64,000 nucleotides of DNA, from NCBI GenBank assembly GCA_016647705.1, contig CM028328.1, forward strand, positions 48,416,647 to 48,480,646. The letters run 5' to 3'. The translations under genes were made by a program, and so were the position numbers. This document shows positions 21,161-31,162 of the stretch, one piece after another. Each line of letters opens with the position of its first letter. Within the stretch, counting starts at the first letter, position 1. This DNA is from Eucommia ulmoides (Eukaryota > Streptophyta > Magnoliopsida > Garryales > Eucommiaceae). The notes beneath the pieces are model-generated. The model ran no database searches. It was not told where the DNA came from and was given only the letters and a program-made list of their open reading frames with translations.

Positions 21161-23692
21161 GCAGTATGAAATTAGGGCTTGTTTGCTTCATATTTTTAGA
21201 TTCAATTTCCTTAACTCTTCAAAATTGCCTACCTGCCATCCCTCGCGTATGCAATAACTAAATATATTATAAATATTAGGATAGATTTTGATATGTAGGA
21301 ACAAGATGTGTACCTGGATTATCTGTGTGATACGTGTTTGACACAGGGTTACATGGATTTGCTCATATAGTCTCAAGACTCTCAACCTGTGATCCGGGTC
21401 TTGCGACTATCGTTGAAAGCAACGATGCCTTGCTTCTCTAGAAAACGAAAGACAATACACAAATATAGAAATGGAATGTAGAGAACCTGAAAATACCCCT
21501 TAGTCTAAACTCGAGAGTTCCATATTCGTAAGTTATAGATCTAGATTTTAGATTTATGTAGCCTATTTTGATAATTCTTCCTTCCTTCAACATGAAGAGA
21601 ATCATTTTTTTAATTTTTTCTTCTTCTTCTTCTTCTTCTTCTTCTTCTCTCATTTCTCTATTTTTCTTTTATTTGGAAAGATTAGCGCCTCCAGCCATGA
21701 TTAGGGTTTATTAGCAGCCGTTGGATCAATCAAAATAGGATGTTGGCCTTAATTAATGGTGATGCTATGGTTTATTTAGAAGAAGTTGAACAACCAAAGA
21801 AATGAAGTTGGCAGCAGAATTTATTTCCACTATAAATGGCCTCTTATTTATTTTTTTCCTTGGAAAGATATTAGGGTTAAAAATTGTCCGCTCTTACATA
21901 CTACCATTTATGGTAATTTAGGCCCCGTTTGGGATTAATGTATACAAACGTGTTTGGTAAACACGTTTCTATTCCCAAAATTTTGAGGGTAATTTGGGAC
22001 TATTTCCTAAATTCTTTAAAAATTTGAGAAACAAACTTTTTTTTATTCCTATTCATTCTCACAAAACTATTTTCACCACCATCCCACTGGCCACCGTACA
22101 TTTAAAAAGGATAAGAAAGAATAAATGTTTCAATGTTGCAACCAAATTTATTCCTATTCATTCTCATGATTTCAGGAGAATGGTTACTACCAAACATGTT
22201 TCTATTTTTGGAATACCCTAGAATGGAAACATAATTCTCATCTCATCCTAATTTATTGGACGTGGAAATAGAAAAACAGAAACACTAGCCAAACATCACG
22301 TAGAATGGGAACATAATTCTCATCTCATCCTAATTTATTGGAAGTGGAAATAGAAAAACAGAAACACTAGCCAAACATCAGGTAGGAAAAGAGAAGCCGA
22401 CTAAAAAATGATATGGGGAGCAAACATCAATTAAGAAATAAGAGAATTCATTAATCACTCCCAACATTCTCAGCATGCTTTGTAATGTTTGTTTTTTGAT
22501 TTTGAAGTTTTAATTGTGTATTTGTTGGTCGTGTTCTTGTAGAACACATAAAAACATATATTATTTTTTAGAGCATAAACAACGAATGAACTGAATAAGT
22601 GTACCTAAGTGCACCATGACCCGAAATAATGGACCACTTAAGCCTACTCCTGCCTTACCACAAGCCATGCATAGGATCGTATTGTGTACTAGTATCCATA
22701 CCATGTACCTAGGCGACCCACGTCACATGTAACCTTTGTTCGGCACGGATACTTGGCCTCTTAGGACAGTCGGTGCATCAAGTCTCATTTAGTGCAATTT
22801 AAATTTCTTCACGTACTATTCATTACTGAAAGAACAAATTCATACCTTTATGTAGTGTTTGGTTTCATGGAATTGGAACTTTTGATTTGGAATTTGAAAC
22901 GAACATGAATAAAAACATTAAAGTTTGCATGCATTCGTTTCAAATCTAATTCCAAGACTTCAATTCCGTATTGTCGTCAAACACGCAGAGCTGGCCTTGA
23001 ATCAGAGGCGCTAGGTGAAGTATTTTCTTCAAAGTACTCATAATTGTTTTATAAAATTAAAATGTCGAAAGAAAAAAATAGTTGATATAGTGATTGAATG
23101 AAGATTGAGATTTTTTTTTTTTTTTTTTCAATTGTGTCATATTTTAAAATAAAAAATAAAGAGACCAATATGGACGGCCCCCAAAAGTTTGGGGGGCCTA
23201 GGCAACCGCCTTGGTGGCCTAGCCCTAGGGTGTGCTCTACGAGCGCGACGTTAGTGTCTTGAAGAAGTAAGTTTTATACATTATTACATTAAATTTTAAA
23301 TCATTTTCAATCCCAATTTGGATGAGTCTAGACTTTTCATCATTTGAGAGGTTGAGCCTTGGGGTTACACTGGTAAGGTTGTTCTATTGTAACATGGAGA
23401 TTTTGGGTTCAAATCTTGGAAATATTCTATCTGTAGTCAGAGATAAAGACTGCATGTAGCCGTATATGTGACTATTCCTAGACTTAGTAATGGGGGAGCC
23501 TTCATGCATCCGGGCTATCTCTTTTTTTCTTTTTTTGTAAAAAAAAAAATAAAAAAAAAAAACAAAAAAACTTTATAATGGTCTGTGTTTATTGAACTCA
23601 TTCATGAATTTATGGATAAACAGGTGAATTTGGGAGCAGAGGGAAGGCACTGTTTCTGCAAAGCAGGTGACCTCCTAGCAGTCGTTGAGTAG
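17403..23692 (+). CDS. CPN10: Chloroplast 10-kDa co-chaperonin CPN10 (7 exons, 139 codons)
   Basis: Exons: 17403-17490, 17622-17689, 17790-17840, 18642-18707, 18796-18843, 20489-20518, 23624-23692. All introns are GT-AG; the first is phase 1, the rest phase 0. The product is 139 residues, the usual length of plastid Cpn10. Residues 1 to about 42 are rich in Ser/Thr/Arg/Ala with few acidic residues, as in a transit peptide. The GroES fold starts at about residue 53 (VVPQADRVLIRLEELP). The mobile loop is KSIGGVLLPKSA (residues 70-81), whose GGVLL matches the GroES segment that docks on Cpn60. The C-terminus GDLLAVVE matches GroES SDILAIVE. The protein caps Cpn60 in the stroma and works with Cpn20 in protein folding. 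No stop or frameshift was found. Introns 5 and 6 are enlarged by mobile elements, but the splice signals are intact. Confidence 0.95.
18070..18165. repeat. Short tandem repeat in CPN10 intron 3
   Basis: About four imperfect copies of a 25-30 bp unit containing GAATAATATCTCCCAGATTTAGG. Intron 3 (17841-18641) otherwise shows only AT-rich sequence; I see no gene in it. Confidence 0.7.
19196..19358 (+). mobile_element. Au-like tRNA-derived SINE in CPN10 intron 5
   Basis: The sequence has the features I know from plant Au SINEs: GTTGTCGCCGTGTGACTTGGAGG, a B box GGTTTGAGTC at 19231-19240, CGTGGAAACAATCTCTTGC, AAGGTTGCGTACAATAGACCC, and a tail resembling GCGCATTGCAGGAG..TAGTGCAC..GGCTGCC. The tRNA-like A-box end is missing, so it is 5'-truncated. 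It is in the same orientation as the gene. Confidence 0.85.
19420..20105. mobile_element. Harbinger-like MITE with GC-rich core, CPN10 intron 5
   Basis: The ends GGCCCCGTTTGGTAACCATTTCC and (inverted) GGTGGCGTTTGGTAACCGTTTCT form terminal inverted repeats. TAC flanks both sides (19417-19419 and 20106-20108), a 3-bp duplication. Subterminal blocks contain TCCCATTCC repeats and poly-A. The centre, about 19630-19905, is extremely GC-rich (repeated CGCCGGCGAC / CCGTCCGGCC) inside an AT-rich intron. Overlapping open frames in both directions through this core are composition artefacts with Pro/Arg/Ser-rich products. Confidence 0.85.
20625..20672 (+). other. Candidate cassette exon in CPN10 intron 6
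   Basis: A 48-bp segment preceded by a strong pyrimidine tract and AAAG acceptor (TTTTTTTTATCCCAAAG) and followed by a GTATGC donor. It is phase 0 on both sides and has 16 codons without a stop, so inclusion would add 16 residues between exon 6 (…NAYE) and exon 7 (VNLG…). Known plastid Cpn10 proteins do not have this segment. It may be chance. Confidence 0.3.
20845..21241. repeat. Approximately 190-bp tandem duplication in CPN10 intron 6
   Basis: Copies at about 20845-21030 and 21048-21241 share GTTGCCAACATG/GTTGACAACATG..TATAACA, CCTTCAATATTTTC, GGGCTTGTTTGCTTCATATTTTTAG and AAAATTGCCTACCTGCCATCC. The second copy contains a run of 28 T (21133-21160). The differences are mostly single bases. 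Confidence 0.85.
21618..21648. repeat. (TTC)n microsatellite
   Basis: About ten TTC units in CPN10 intron 6. The apparent poly-Glu reading frame on the other strand is a product of this repeat. Confidence 0.9.
21921..22382. mobile_element. Harbinger-like MITE with duplicated right end, CPN10 intron 6
   Basis: The left end GGCCCCGTTTGGGATT is preceded by TTA. The right end CACTAGCCAAACATCACG/CAGG resembles an inverted terminus. An 82-bp block ending in this terminus is present twice in tandem (22219-22300 and 22301-22382), with three or so base differences. A clean target duplication is not evident, perhaps because of the duplication. Confidence 0.65.
22853..22986. mobile_element. Small MITE-like inverted repeat
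   Basis: TAGTGTTTGGTTTCATGGAATTGGAA on the left is matched in inverted form by TTGAATTCC..-like sequence ending GTCGTCAAACACG on the right. Inside, TTTGAAACGAA and TTCGTTTCAAA also pair. The whole is about 130 bp and could fold as a hairpin. The target duplication is unclear. Confidence 0.5.
22987..23250. mobile_element. Possible degenerate MITE with GGCCTAGG-rich end
   Basis: AGAGCTGGCCTTGAATCAGAGGCGCTAGG at the left and, inverted, AGAGCACACCCTAGGGCTAGGCC at the right are weakly complementary. The interior is AT-rich. Such ends occur in some plant hAT-like MITEs, but no target duplication is clear. Confidence 0.3.
23348..23530 (+). mobile_element. tRNA-derived SINE in CPN10 intron 6
   Basis: An A-box-like sequence (GCCTTGGGGTTACACTGGTAAGG) and a B box GGTTCAAATC at 23406-23415 are spaced as in tRNA-derived SINEs. 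GAGCCTT..GGTAA..GTTGTTC..ATTGTAACATGGAG resembles the Au SINE head, but the body after TCTTGGAAATATTC differs from the copy at 19196. It ends in a T-rich tract near 23530. It lies about 95 bp before exon 7 and does not disturb the acceptor. Confidence 0.7.
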
Positions 23693-23900
23693 AGCGCAAT
23701 AGGAGTTACTGTTCATGGTCTCTGTTGGCGGAACTTCCAGAGTTCTGTACTTGTAAAATGCAGCCATTTTGTTAGTTATTCTCTTCTATGCTGTGACCGA
23801 GTTCGTTAGAAATGAATTGAAAACTGAAAATTGAAAGGAACGCAAATAAATTACTTCTGGATTAAATTATATGCAGCGCAAGTCTTTTGAGAGTCGGGTG
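23693..23900 (+). terminator. CPN10 3' untranslated region with AATAAA
   Basis: After the stop, AATAAA occurs at 23845-23850 (CGCAAATAAATTAC), about 155 bp downstream. It is a plausible polyadenylation signal. The actual cleavage site is unknown. Confidence 0.45.
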
Positions 23901-25041
23901 ACGTCAAACAGTGCAAGGTGTAGGAATCAGTGATGGAACAGTTAGCAGTACAAATTTTTTTGAGTGTTGGGTCTAGTAGGAGGTTCCAAATGATATGGTA
24001 TTAAGTGGAGTAATTTTTTTATATTAGAGTATTTTGGGAAGTTTCAAATTTTTAATGCAAGATTATAACACCCGTCACGTGTAACCTTTCCTTCCATGTC
24101 ATCTTAGACAATGAAAATATTCAAATAATCAGGGACAAACAAATGAGATTCTCCCAATTTAATTCTGATATCATGTTAGGAGATTTTAACTTAAAAATCA
24201 TATGGTGTTAATTAGAGTTATACCTTTCATATATAGTGTTTTGGGAAGCTGCACAAATTTGATATGAGATTTAACAGTGTCAGTTGTAATTTTGATATTC
24301 TTTGTTTCTAGTAAATTGAATAGTGTATAGTGAGGTCACAACACGGTTTTTTCTCGTAAATATTTTCCCTTAAAAAAATTTGGTTAAAATATTTCTGATC
24401 CAAAATATTTTTAAAATTTTGAGATTATAGTTTTGAGAAAAAAAAAATTATTTTCATTTTTTCTCAACTTGTTCTTATTCTAAACTAAAGGGACAAGAAT
24501 GGTATTTTTGAAATTTACTCTTGCCAAAATCTTGTTGACTTCAAATATGGAGAGCTAATATAAAAATATTAGTTTTAATTAATGTTAGAGATGTATTTTT
24601 ATTTTACTATAATTTGTAAAATCTGATTGGTCAGAGAAGTATGCAAATCAATTCTTTAGATTTAAAATACAAAAATAAATATGCGAACAGTGTTATAACC
24701 AAACATGCTTATTTAATTTTGTTCTCATAAATTATGAAACAGTTTATAAGAACAATTCTTGTTATTCAACATATTTTTATTTTTAGAATTATTGAGAATA
24801 GAAACATTTTTTCATTTTTTTAATTTTTTTTAAGAAAAAAAAGGGGGTTAACGAAACGCCAACTTTAGGTGTCCATTGTTGATCCACAAGGAGATTGAAC
24901 CCACAAGGACATACTCCTTGGCATAGAATATGACTATATTTGTAGATGAATCAATGTAGACAGTATGATAGAGCATGCTTTCCAACTAGAAACTTCTAAT
25001 TTCAGAACGATTGGTAGTACTGCTTAGAATTAATTTCCTTC

Positions 25042-25078
<37 letters not shown>

Positions 25079-25440
25079 TCAATTTTACGTTTTGTTTTTT
25101 TGAACATTTAGCCATGGCGACAATCGATGGAAAAAAATTCAAGGACTTCGCAAAAAAAGTATAAAAAGAAAATTACATAATTCATGTCCTCATATTGAGA
25201 ACATTAACAGATTAATTATTGTTATGGGTATTACCACATAGACTATTTTTTTTTTAAACCTACAACCCATGTAGTATAAAAAAAGACAGAGGCCTCCCAT
25301 ATAATATTATGTGAAAGAACATTAATAGATCTTTATCATTAAAATTATAGATGAATTCTCAATTATACTCTTTGACAGTCAACCTTATATTTTATTTTTT
25401 GAAATTAATCCTGATATTTTACAGTAAGACAAAAATGCTC
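23901..25440. other. Intergenic, no gene seen
   Basis: AT-rich sequence without a convincing frame. At 24845-24865, GTTAACGAAACGCCAAC resembles an inverted Harbinger-like terminus (GTTGGCGTTTCGTTAAC), but the partner end could not be found. A run of 25 T followed by 12 A lies at 25042-25078. Confidence 0.5.
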
Positions 25441-26355
25441 TTGTTTTATCTTTTCTTCTTCTTCTTCTCTCTCTCTCTCTCGCTCTCCAATTCTATATAG
25501 ACGAGAACATGGTATGCGTACCATTCACGCCGTTGTCGACCATCATGTTGACCACGGCACCATCTTTCCATGAATCATCTTCGTTGACCATGACACCAGT
25601 CCCATTCATTGTTACCGAAGACCACCATGCCATTGTTTCATTCACCACCGTCCCCAACCACCATATCACTATCCAATTCGTTCTCATCAAAGACCATCGC
25701 ACCATCGTCTTATTCGTCGTTGTTGACGGCCGCCACACCACACCATCGTTCCAAATATGGACCTTTGAAGATTGATAGGAGAGATTCAACTAGAAGGAAT
25801 AATATATATATATATATATATTGTGTATTTTCAAATTGATGTTGCGATTTTGCAAATTTAATTTTTTTTTTTTGGGGGGGGGGGGGTTGAGATTGACCAT
25901 AGTGGTTGATGGCAGTGGAGATTGGCCATGTGGTGGGAGAAAGATTGATCAGGTTGATGTGGGTATGGATGAGTTTAGAGAGAGAGAGAGAGACGGTGGT
26001 TGATGGTGGAGGTTGGCATATGGGTGTAGATGGGTTAAGAGAGAGAGAGAGAGGTGATGGTTGATGGCAGAGAATTTTGGCCATGGTTGTGAAAATTGAC
26101 AGATGTGGGTGTATGGATGGGTTGAGAGAGATACGGTTGTTAATGGTGGAGCAGATTGGCCATAGTGGTTGAGGACGGGGGAGATTGGCCATGGTGGTGG
26201 TGGTTGGGAAAAGTGGGTATGGATGGATTAAGATGGTAGTGGTGATCGACAGAAGTGAGTATAGATGGCTAGAGAGATGGAGAAAAAAAAAATGGAATTT
26301 GGAATAGCAAAAAGGGGAAAAACAAAAGGTGGTAATTGAGGGTATAACAGTCATT
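25441..26355. repeat. Low-complexity block: TTC/CT, AT, G12 and GA/GATGG repeats
   Basis: Contains (TTC)n then (CT)n at about 25455-25481, (AT)n at 25804-25821, a run of about 13 G at 25874-25887, and several GAGAGAGAG runs embedded in a degenerate repeat of the type GATTGGCCATGGTGGTTGATGG..GGGTATGGATGG. The 214-codon minus-strand frame 25710-26354 is Ser/Thr/Pro/Leu-rich and repetitive, and ends in repeat-derived Tyr-Ile runs. I read it as a composition artefact and not a gene. Confidence 0.65.
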
Positions 26356-27565
26356 GTGTCATTATATTTTTATTCAATTTAAAGTAAAGATCAATCGGTC
26401 AGTTCGCCTATTTTTCTCTGGTAGAGGGTTTCACTGGCAATTTCAACAATTGATGGGATGTCTGTGCTTATTTCATGTTAGGTGCAATTGAAATTATCGT
26501 TTTCGATTTATCTTTTGTCATTCGGCTTTCATTGCACTTGATCAAGAATGGCATCAGAAGGTAGAGTAATAAAAAGGCCAAATATATATATGAGAATGAC
26601 AGAATTATTAGATTACCAAAACTAAGGCAATGGGTTTCTTTCATGATTATATGTATGCAAAATACAAAACCTACTTGATTATATATTTCCTGAATCTTTA
26701 TGTATTGCTTGGTTTAGGGATTTTTGAATCTCATCTACGCGTATGCTTATAGTCATTTTAGTGTTCTGTTTTAATGTATTTTCTTTCTTATCACATTTTG
26801 CTATGAACTAATGTTTTGCCAATGCAAAATGGAATTACGGTTCAAGATAATTTTACCAAAGCATTATGCATGTATGCAAGGCATTATGGTGTAATTTCAG
26901 TTTTCAATAAAGGCCAAGTTATTGTTTTCATGTTATTTGGTGGTTTTGTTTTTTATGGGTATTTTAAAATAATTATTGATATTTTATTTTCTGATTTATT
27001 TGTAATTATTTTAGAATTGATTTAGAAGGTTCTATGAAAAATATAGTAAAAACAAATTGTTAAAATTACCGTTTGAATGTATTATTTGCAATTTTAGAAT
27101 TATATTATGTATGATTTGTTAATCACCAAAGTTATCAAATCCTTAAGACAAATTAGTTCCGACTTGCAAAAAAAAAAACAAAAAAGTTTCAATAACCAAT
27201 AAACTTTGATGCTTATAAATGACGTGATGATAGTTTATTTGTAGGTAATATGAAGATCATAGTTACAAGACATTACTGGATCACCCAAAGGTTGATCAAT
27301 TGTTCTTGTAATCAATGAATATAAATGTTGGTAATTAGGATGTATTGTTAGTCTTGTTTACATATCCAAAGATCGTAAATATTTCTAATTAGTGCATACA
27401 AAATTGTCAAATTATTTTAATTTTTAGTAGAATCATTATAGTTACGGTTGTACCCAAAGGAGAACATCAATATACATTTATTGTTTATGTGAATTATTTT
27501 TTGAATTTGTATTGTATTTTGAAGTTTATTACTCAAAGTACTAATGAATGAGCATTTTATTATCT
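26356..27565. other. Intergenic AT-rich stretch, no gene seen
   Basis: No frame longer than about 70 codons and no recognised motif. It may include the unrecognised 5' LTR and leader of the Tork-like copia element that starts coding at about 27570, but I could not identify a TG..CA pair or a PBS. Confidence 0.4.
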
Positions 27566-27569
27566 TTGC

Positions 27570-29208
27570 AGTATCTGTTCGTGTTTCTTTACATTTGCAT
27601 GCTTCGTCTATTCTAATTTTTAATGGACTTAATTTCTCTGATTGGTATGAACAAGTCTAATTTCATCTTGGTGTTTTGGATCTTCATTTGGCACTTCAAG
27701 TTGAGAAACCAACTACTATTACTGATGTGAGCAATAATGAAAAGAAGTCTGATTATAAGAACTGAGAAAGGTCAGACAGTCTGAGATTGATGTTTATGTG
27801 GATGAGTATAGAAAACAACATCATGACAACTCTTACCAAAACAGAAAGTTCTAAAGAATTTATGAAATTTGTGGAAGAGCACTCCCAAACTGTTGATAAG
27901 TCACTTGTTAGGACCTTAATGGGTACTTTAATCATCATGAAGGTTGATGGTTCTCGTACTATGTATGAACATGTCATTGAAATGACAAATATTGAAGCAA
28001 GACGTAAGTCCTTAGGAATGAATGTACACGAGAACCTTCTTGTACAATTTATAATTAACTCATTACCATCTAAGTATGGTCCTTTGTAGATGAACTATAA
28101 TACCATGAAGGACAAATAGAATGTGCACGAATTGCATAGTAATCTAATTCAGGAGGAAACTATACTTAAGAATCAAGGAACTCATTCTATTCATTTTGTA
28201 AGTCAAAGGGCTTGAAAGAAAGCTGGAAAGAAAACGCGGTAAGGGAAGCCAAGACCACTTAAGATAAATGAGTCCTTTTTCGAAGCTCACAAGTGCTGTT
28301 TCTGTGGGAACCATAACACTTTTCAGAAAGATTGCCCAAAACGTAAAGTATGGTTGGAAAAAGAAAGGTAATACTAGTGCTCTTGTATGTTTCGAATCAA
28401 ATTTAGTTGAGGTTCCTTATAAAACTTGGTGGATTGATTTTGGTTTTACCGCTTATGTTTCGAATACGATGCATGGATTCCTTACAACCCAAACCATAAA
28501 AACCAAAATGAAAAATTTGTCTTTATGGATAACATAGTGAAAGCTCTGGTTGAAGCTATTGGAACTTCATTTTATTTTAGACACTGGACATCACTTATAT
28601 TTATTTGAGACTCTTTATGTACCTTCTATTTAGAAATTTTGTTCCCTTGTCTAAACTTGATACATCTAGATACTCTTTTAAATTTGGTAATGGATGTTTG
28701 GGTTTGTTTAAGCATATCCATTTCGTTGGTTTTGTTATTTTTTGTGATGGTTTATACAAATTGAATCTTGATAACCCTTTTGCTTAAATACTTTTGACCT
28801 AGCATCACGATGTTGGCACTAAATGTGGTTTAGTAAATAAGCATTATGCTTACTTGTGCGATAAACGTTTGGGTTACATCAATATTAGAAATATTGGTAA
28901 AGAATGAAATCCTTCCTGATTTGGATTTTGCTGATCTTAATATTTGTATAGATTGTCTTAAGGGAAAACAAACCAAAGAAACGAGCCATGAGAAGTACAC
29001 AGCATCTTGAAATTATACACACTAATATATAAGGACCTCTTAATATGTTACCTTTTTCAGTAAGGAAAATATTTTCACTTTTATTGATGACTATTCACGT
29101 TATGGATTTGTTTATTTGTTGAGTGAGAAATCTCAAGCAATAGATGCCTTATGGATTTTTATTAATGAGGTTGAAAGACAATTAGAAAGAAAGGTGAAAG
29201 TTGTTAGG
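27570..29208 (+). pseudogene. Tork-like Ty1/copia gag and start of pol, left part
   Basis: Gag begins at about 27575 with SILIFNGLNFSDWYEQ, typical of copia Gag (F.G.NF..W...). The segment 27787-28089 holds AREF-like and YIxEM-like Gag motifs (here MYEHVIEMTNIEARRKSLGM, then FIINSLPSKYG). At about 28285-28340 a damaged CCHC region follows (CFCG/CDG pieces in shifted frames). Protease and integrase relics follow: KDCPK-like, WWIDFGFTAYVSNTM (the D-S-G motif altered to DFG), then about 29040-29208 with DDYSRYGFVYLL and NEVERQLERKVKVVR. Many stops are present. The frame is interrupted at TTAGG by the inverted LTR dimer. Confidence 0.8.
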
Positions 29209-30184
29209 ACAAAAACTTGTACGGCGAGGTTTTTTACACGCTCGCGTATTGACTACTCGCAAGTGCACGAGATTCAGTTTTAATATAGTGGATTTTTAAG
29301 ATTGGATATCGTTCTCACAGAGACAGTGTGAATAATGGAATACCGCAATTTGCATAGTCTCATATTATTCAGATGGTTCAATAAATGTTTAAATTAAACT
29401 AATTAAAATTAAGGTAAACTACAATTAGTAGGTTAATCCTAACTAAGTTAATTTTCTAGGGATTGATTTCGTTCACTTGATATATGTTTGATTTAATTTA
29501 GTTAACAATAACGGAGTTTAGATATCCAACAATCTCGGTTTGTAAACTCACTCGCCACCTTTCCCAATTGTAAGACTAGTGAATACGTGACTTCGCGTTG
29601 ACAAAGAAGTCACCTTCAACATTTTAACGACGTTAGGTCACGTGAGTCTTGCCCCACCGTCATCGATTACACACTCACTAACGTCCTCCCGGGTCGTTAG
29701 ATAATAATGATGTGTTTACCTTAATCCGAATCTAGGGTTACCTCTTCCGAGTGTCAAACCTCGTATTCTCAAATCCAATCCTAATACCTTAACAAGCATA
29801 CTAAGATTGTCATAAAATGATAAACACAATTGGAATTAAAAGCAAACAACCATTAAAGAAACATATATTAAACCAAACAAGTATTTACACAACTACATTG
29901 ATCCCTAGCTAATATTTATCTGATCTAACATGATCTTGGCCATTGAAACATTAAACCAAGAGGTATTCATTGTCATTTACAATAAAACATTAAATTACAA
30001 AGAGAGAAATAAAGAGAGAAAGATCAAATCTTAATGTGGAGTGATCCACTGTCGCCAAAGATCGATCTGCCAATGTTTTCTCTTCTTCGGATGATGAATC
30101 TCTTCTTCAAGAATAGCAAGGATCACCTTCGAAGGTTAGGGGCGTCCAAGAGTGTCCAAGGTTTTTTTAATGAAAGTAGGAGAA

Positions 30185-30206
30185 TGGGTATTTATAGGTG
30201 CAAGGC
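30185..30206 (-). promoter_or_regulatory. TATA box of the left LTR arm of the inverted dimer
   Basis: On the minus strand the sequence reads TTGCACCTATAAATACCCATT. The palindrome array lies upstream in minus-strand sense (30245-30430). Confidence 0.6.
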
Positions 30207-30244
30207 TTCAAAATATCCGAAAATATCTTCTTTGCTATGCAGAG

Positions 30245-30430
30245 CTGACCGCCTAGGCGATAGGTATGTCGGCTAGCTTTCCAAACTCTTTGGTCTTTCA
30301 CCGCCTAGGCGGTGAGACTGGCTCTCAACTCTCTGCATTTTTACCACATAGGCGGTGGGTCTTTGCTCATTTTCAGCACTCTCTGAATTATCACCGCCGC
30401 GGTGGTGGCCTTTCCTCTGAGGCAATGGGC
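30245..30430. promoter_or_regulatory. Palindrome array between two divergent TATA boxes
   Basis: Successive imperfect palindromes: TGACCGCCTAGGCGATAGGT (about 30247), TTCACCGCCTAGGCGGTGAG (about 30297), TACCACATAGGCGGTGGGT (about 30341) and ATCACCGCCGCGGTGGTGG (about 30389). The arms CACCGC/GCGGTG are shared with copies A-C, while the centres differ. Confidence 0.75.
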
Positions 30431-30468
30431 TCTGCACAGCAAAATAGATATTTTTAGATATTTTGAAA

Positions 30469-30490
30469 CCTTGCACCTATAAATACCCAT
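30469..30490 (+). promoter_or_regulatory. TATA box of the right LTR arm of the inverted dimer
   Basis: CCTTGCACCTATAAATACCCATT on the plus strand, the mirror of the minus-strand TATA box at 30185-30206. The two boxes are about 285 bp apart and point away from each other. Confidence 0.6.
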
Positions 30491-31007
30491 TATCCCACTT
30501 CTCTTAAAAAGGTTTGGACACTCTTGGATGCCCCTAATCGTAGGAGGTGATCCTTGGCCATTCTTGAAGAAGAGATTCATCATCCGGAGAAGAGGGACCT
30601 CTTCATTGACGCAAAGTCACGTATTCACTCGTTTTACACTCGGGAGAGGTGGTGAGTGAGTTTACGTATCGAGATTGTCGGATACCTAAACTCCATTATT
30701 ATTAACTAAACGAAATCAAACATATATTAAGTGAACGAAATCAATCCCTAGGTAATCAACTTAGTTAGGATTAACCTACTAATTTTAGTTTAACTTAGTT
30801 TTAATTAGGTTTAACTAGGTAATCCCTAGGTAATCAACTTATTGAACCATATGGATAATATAAGACTATGCAAATTGCAGTATTCAATTATTCACACCGT
30901 CCCGGTGGGAACGATATCCGATCTTAAAGATACACTATATTAAAACTAGACCTCGTATACTTGCGAGTAGTTAATACGAGAGCATAAAATCCTTGTTGTA
31001 CATTAGG

Positions 31008-31162
31008 TCAGAAAAATATGGCGAATATTATAAAAGATATAATAAAATTGGATAATACCCAATTCCATTTTCTAAAATCCATGAGAAACATGGCATATGT
31101 GCTCAATACACAATGCTAGGTATATCCCAATAAACCGGTGTAGCTGAAAAGCGTAACCATAC
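31008..31162 (+). pseudogene. Tork-like copia integrase, middle piece
   Basis: Short stretch between the inverted dimer and the SIRE-like insertion. It reads SEKYGEYY and then a damaged HGI..Q.T…TGVAEKRN, the end of the DDE integrase core (…PQ.NGV.ERKN). The frame is continued at 40154. Confidence 0.8.

Larger units (their letters stand above)
29209..31002. mobile_element. Inverted LTR dimer of family L (copy D), TSD TTAGG
   Basis: TTAGG lies at 29204-29208 and 31003-31007. From 29218 (TGTACGGCGAGG) to the array near 30300 the sequence is a family L LTR in the same sense as copies A-C. From about 30430 to 31002 (..TTGTTGTACA) it is the reverse complement of the same LTR, with about 500 bp missing. 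Matching outer ends: ACTACTCGCAAGTGCACGAG (left) and, inverted, ACTACTCGCAAGTATACGAG (right). Nine extra bases, ACAAAAACT, stand between the left TTAGG and TG. In reverse complement they read AGTTTTTGT, like the bases that follow the LTR at the PBS of copies A and B. Without the insertion the host copia frame runs on (…VVR|SEKYGEYY…). There is no coding capacity. Confidence 0.85.

Noticed and set aside
25710-26354. The longest open frame of the window, 214 codons on the minus strand
   Set aside because: The product is Ser/Thr/Pro/Leu-rich, built from GA/GATGG-type repeats, and ends in residues dictated by an AT microsatellite. It has no recognisable domain, and composition explains the lack of stops.
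29218-31002. Interpretation of the inverted block as a long-TIR Mutator-like element
   Set aside because: GTTAGGACA/ATTAGGTCA looked like a 9-bp duplication at first, but the host frame and exact ends fit a 5-bp TTAGG duplication. The arms are LTRs of family L, not MULE ends.
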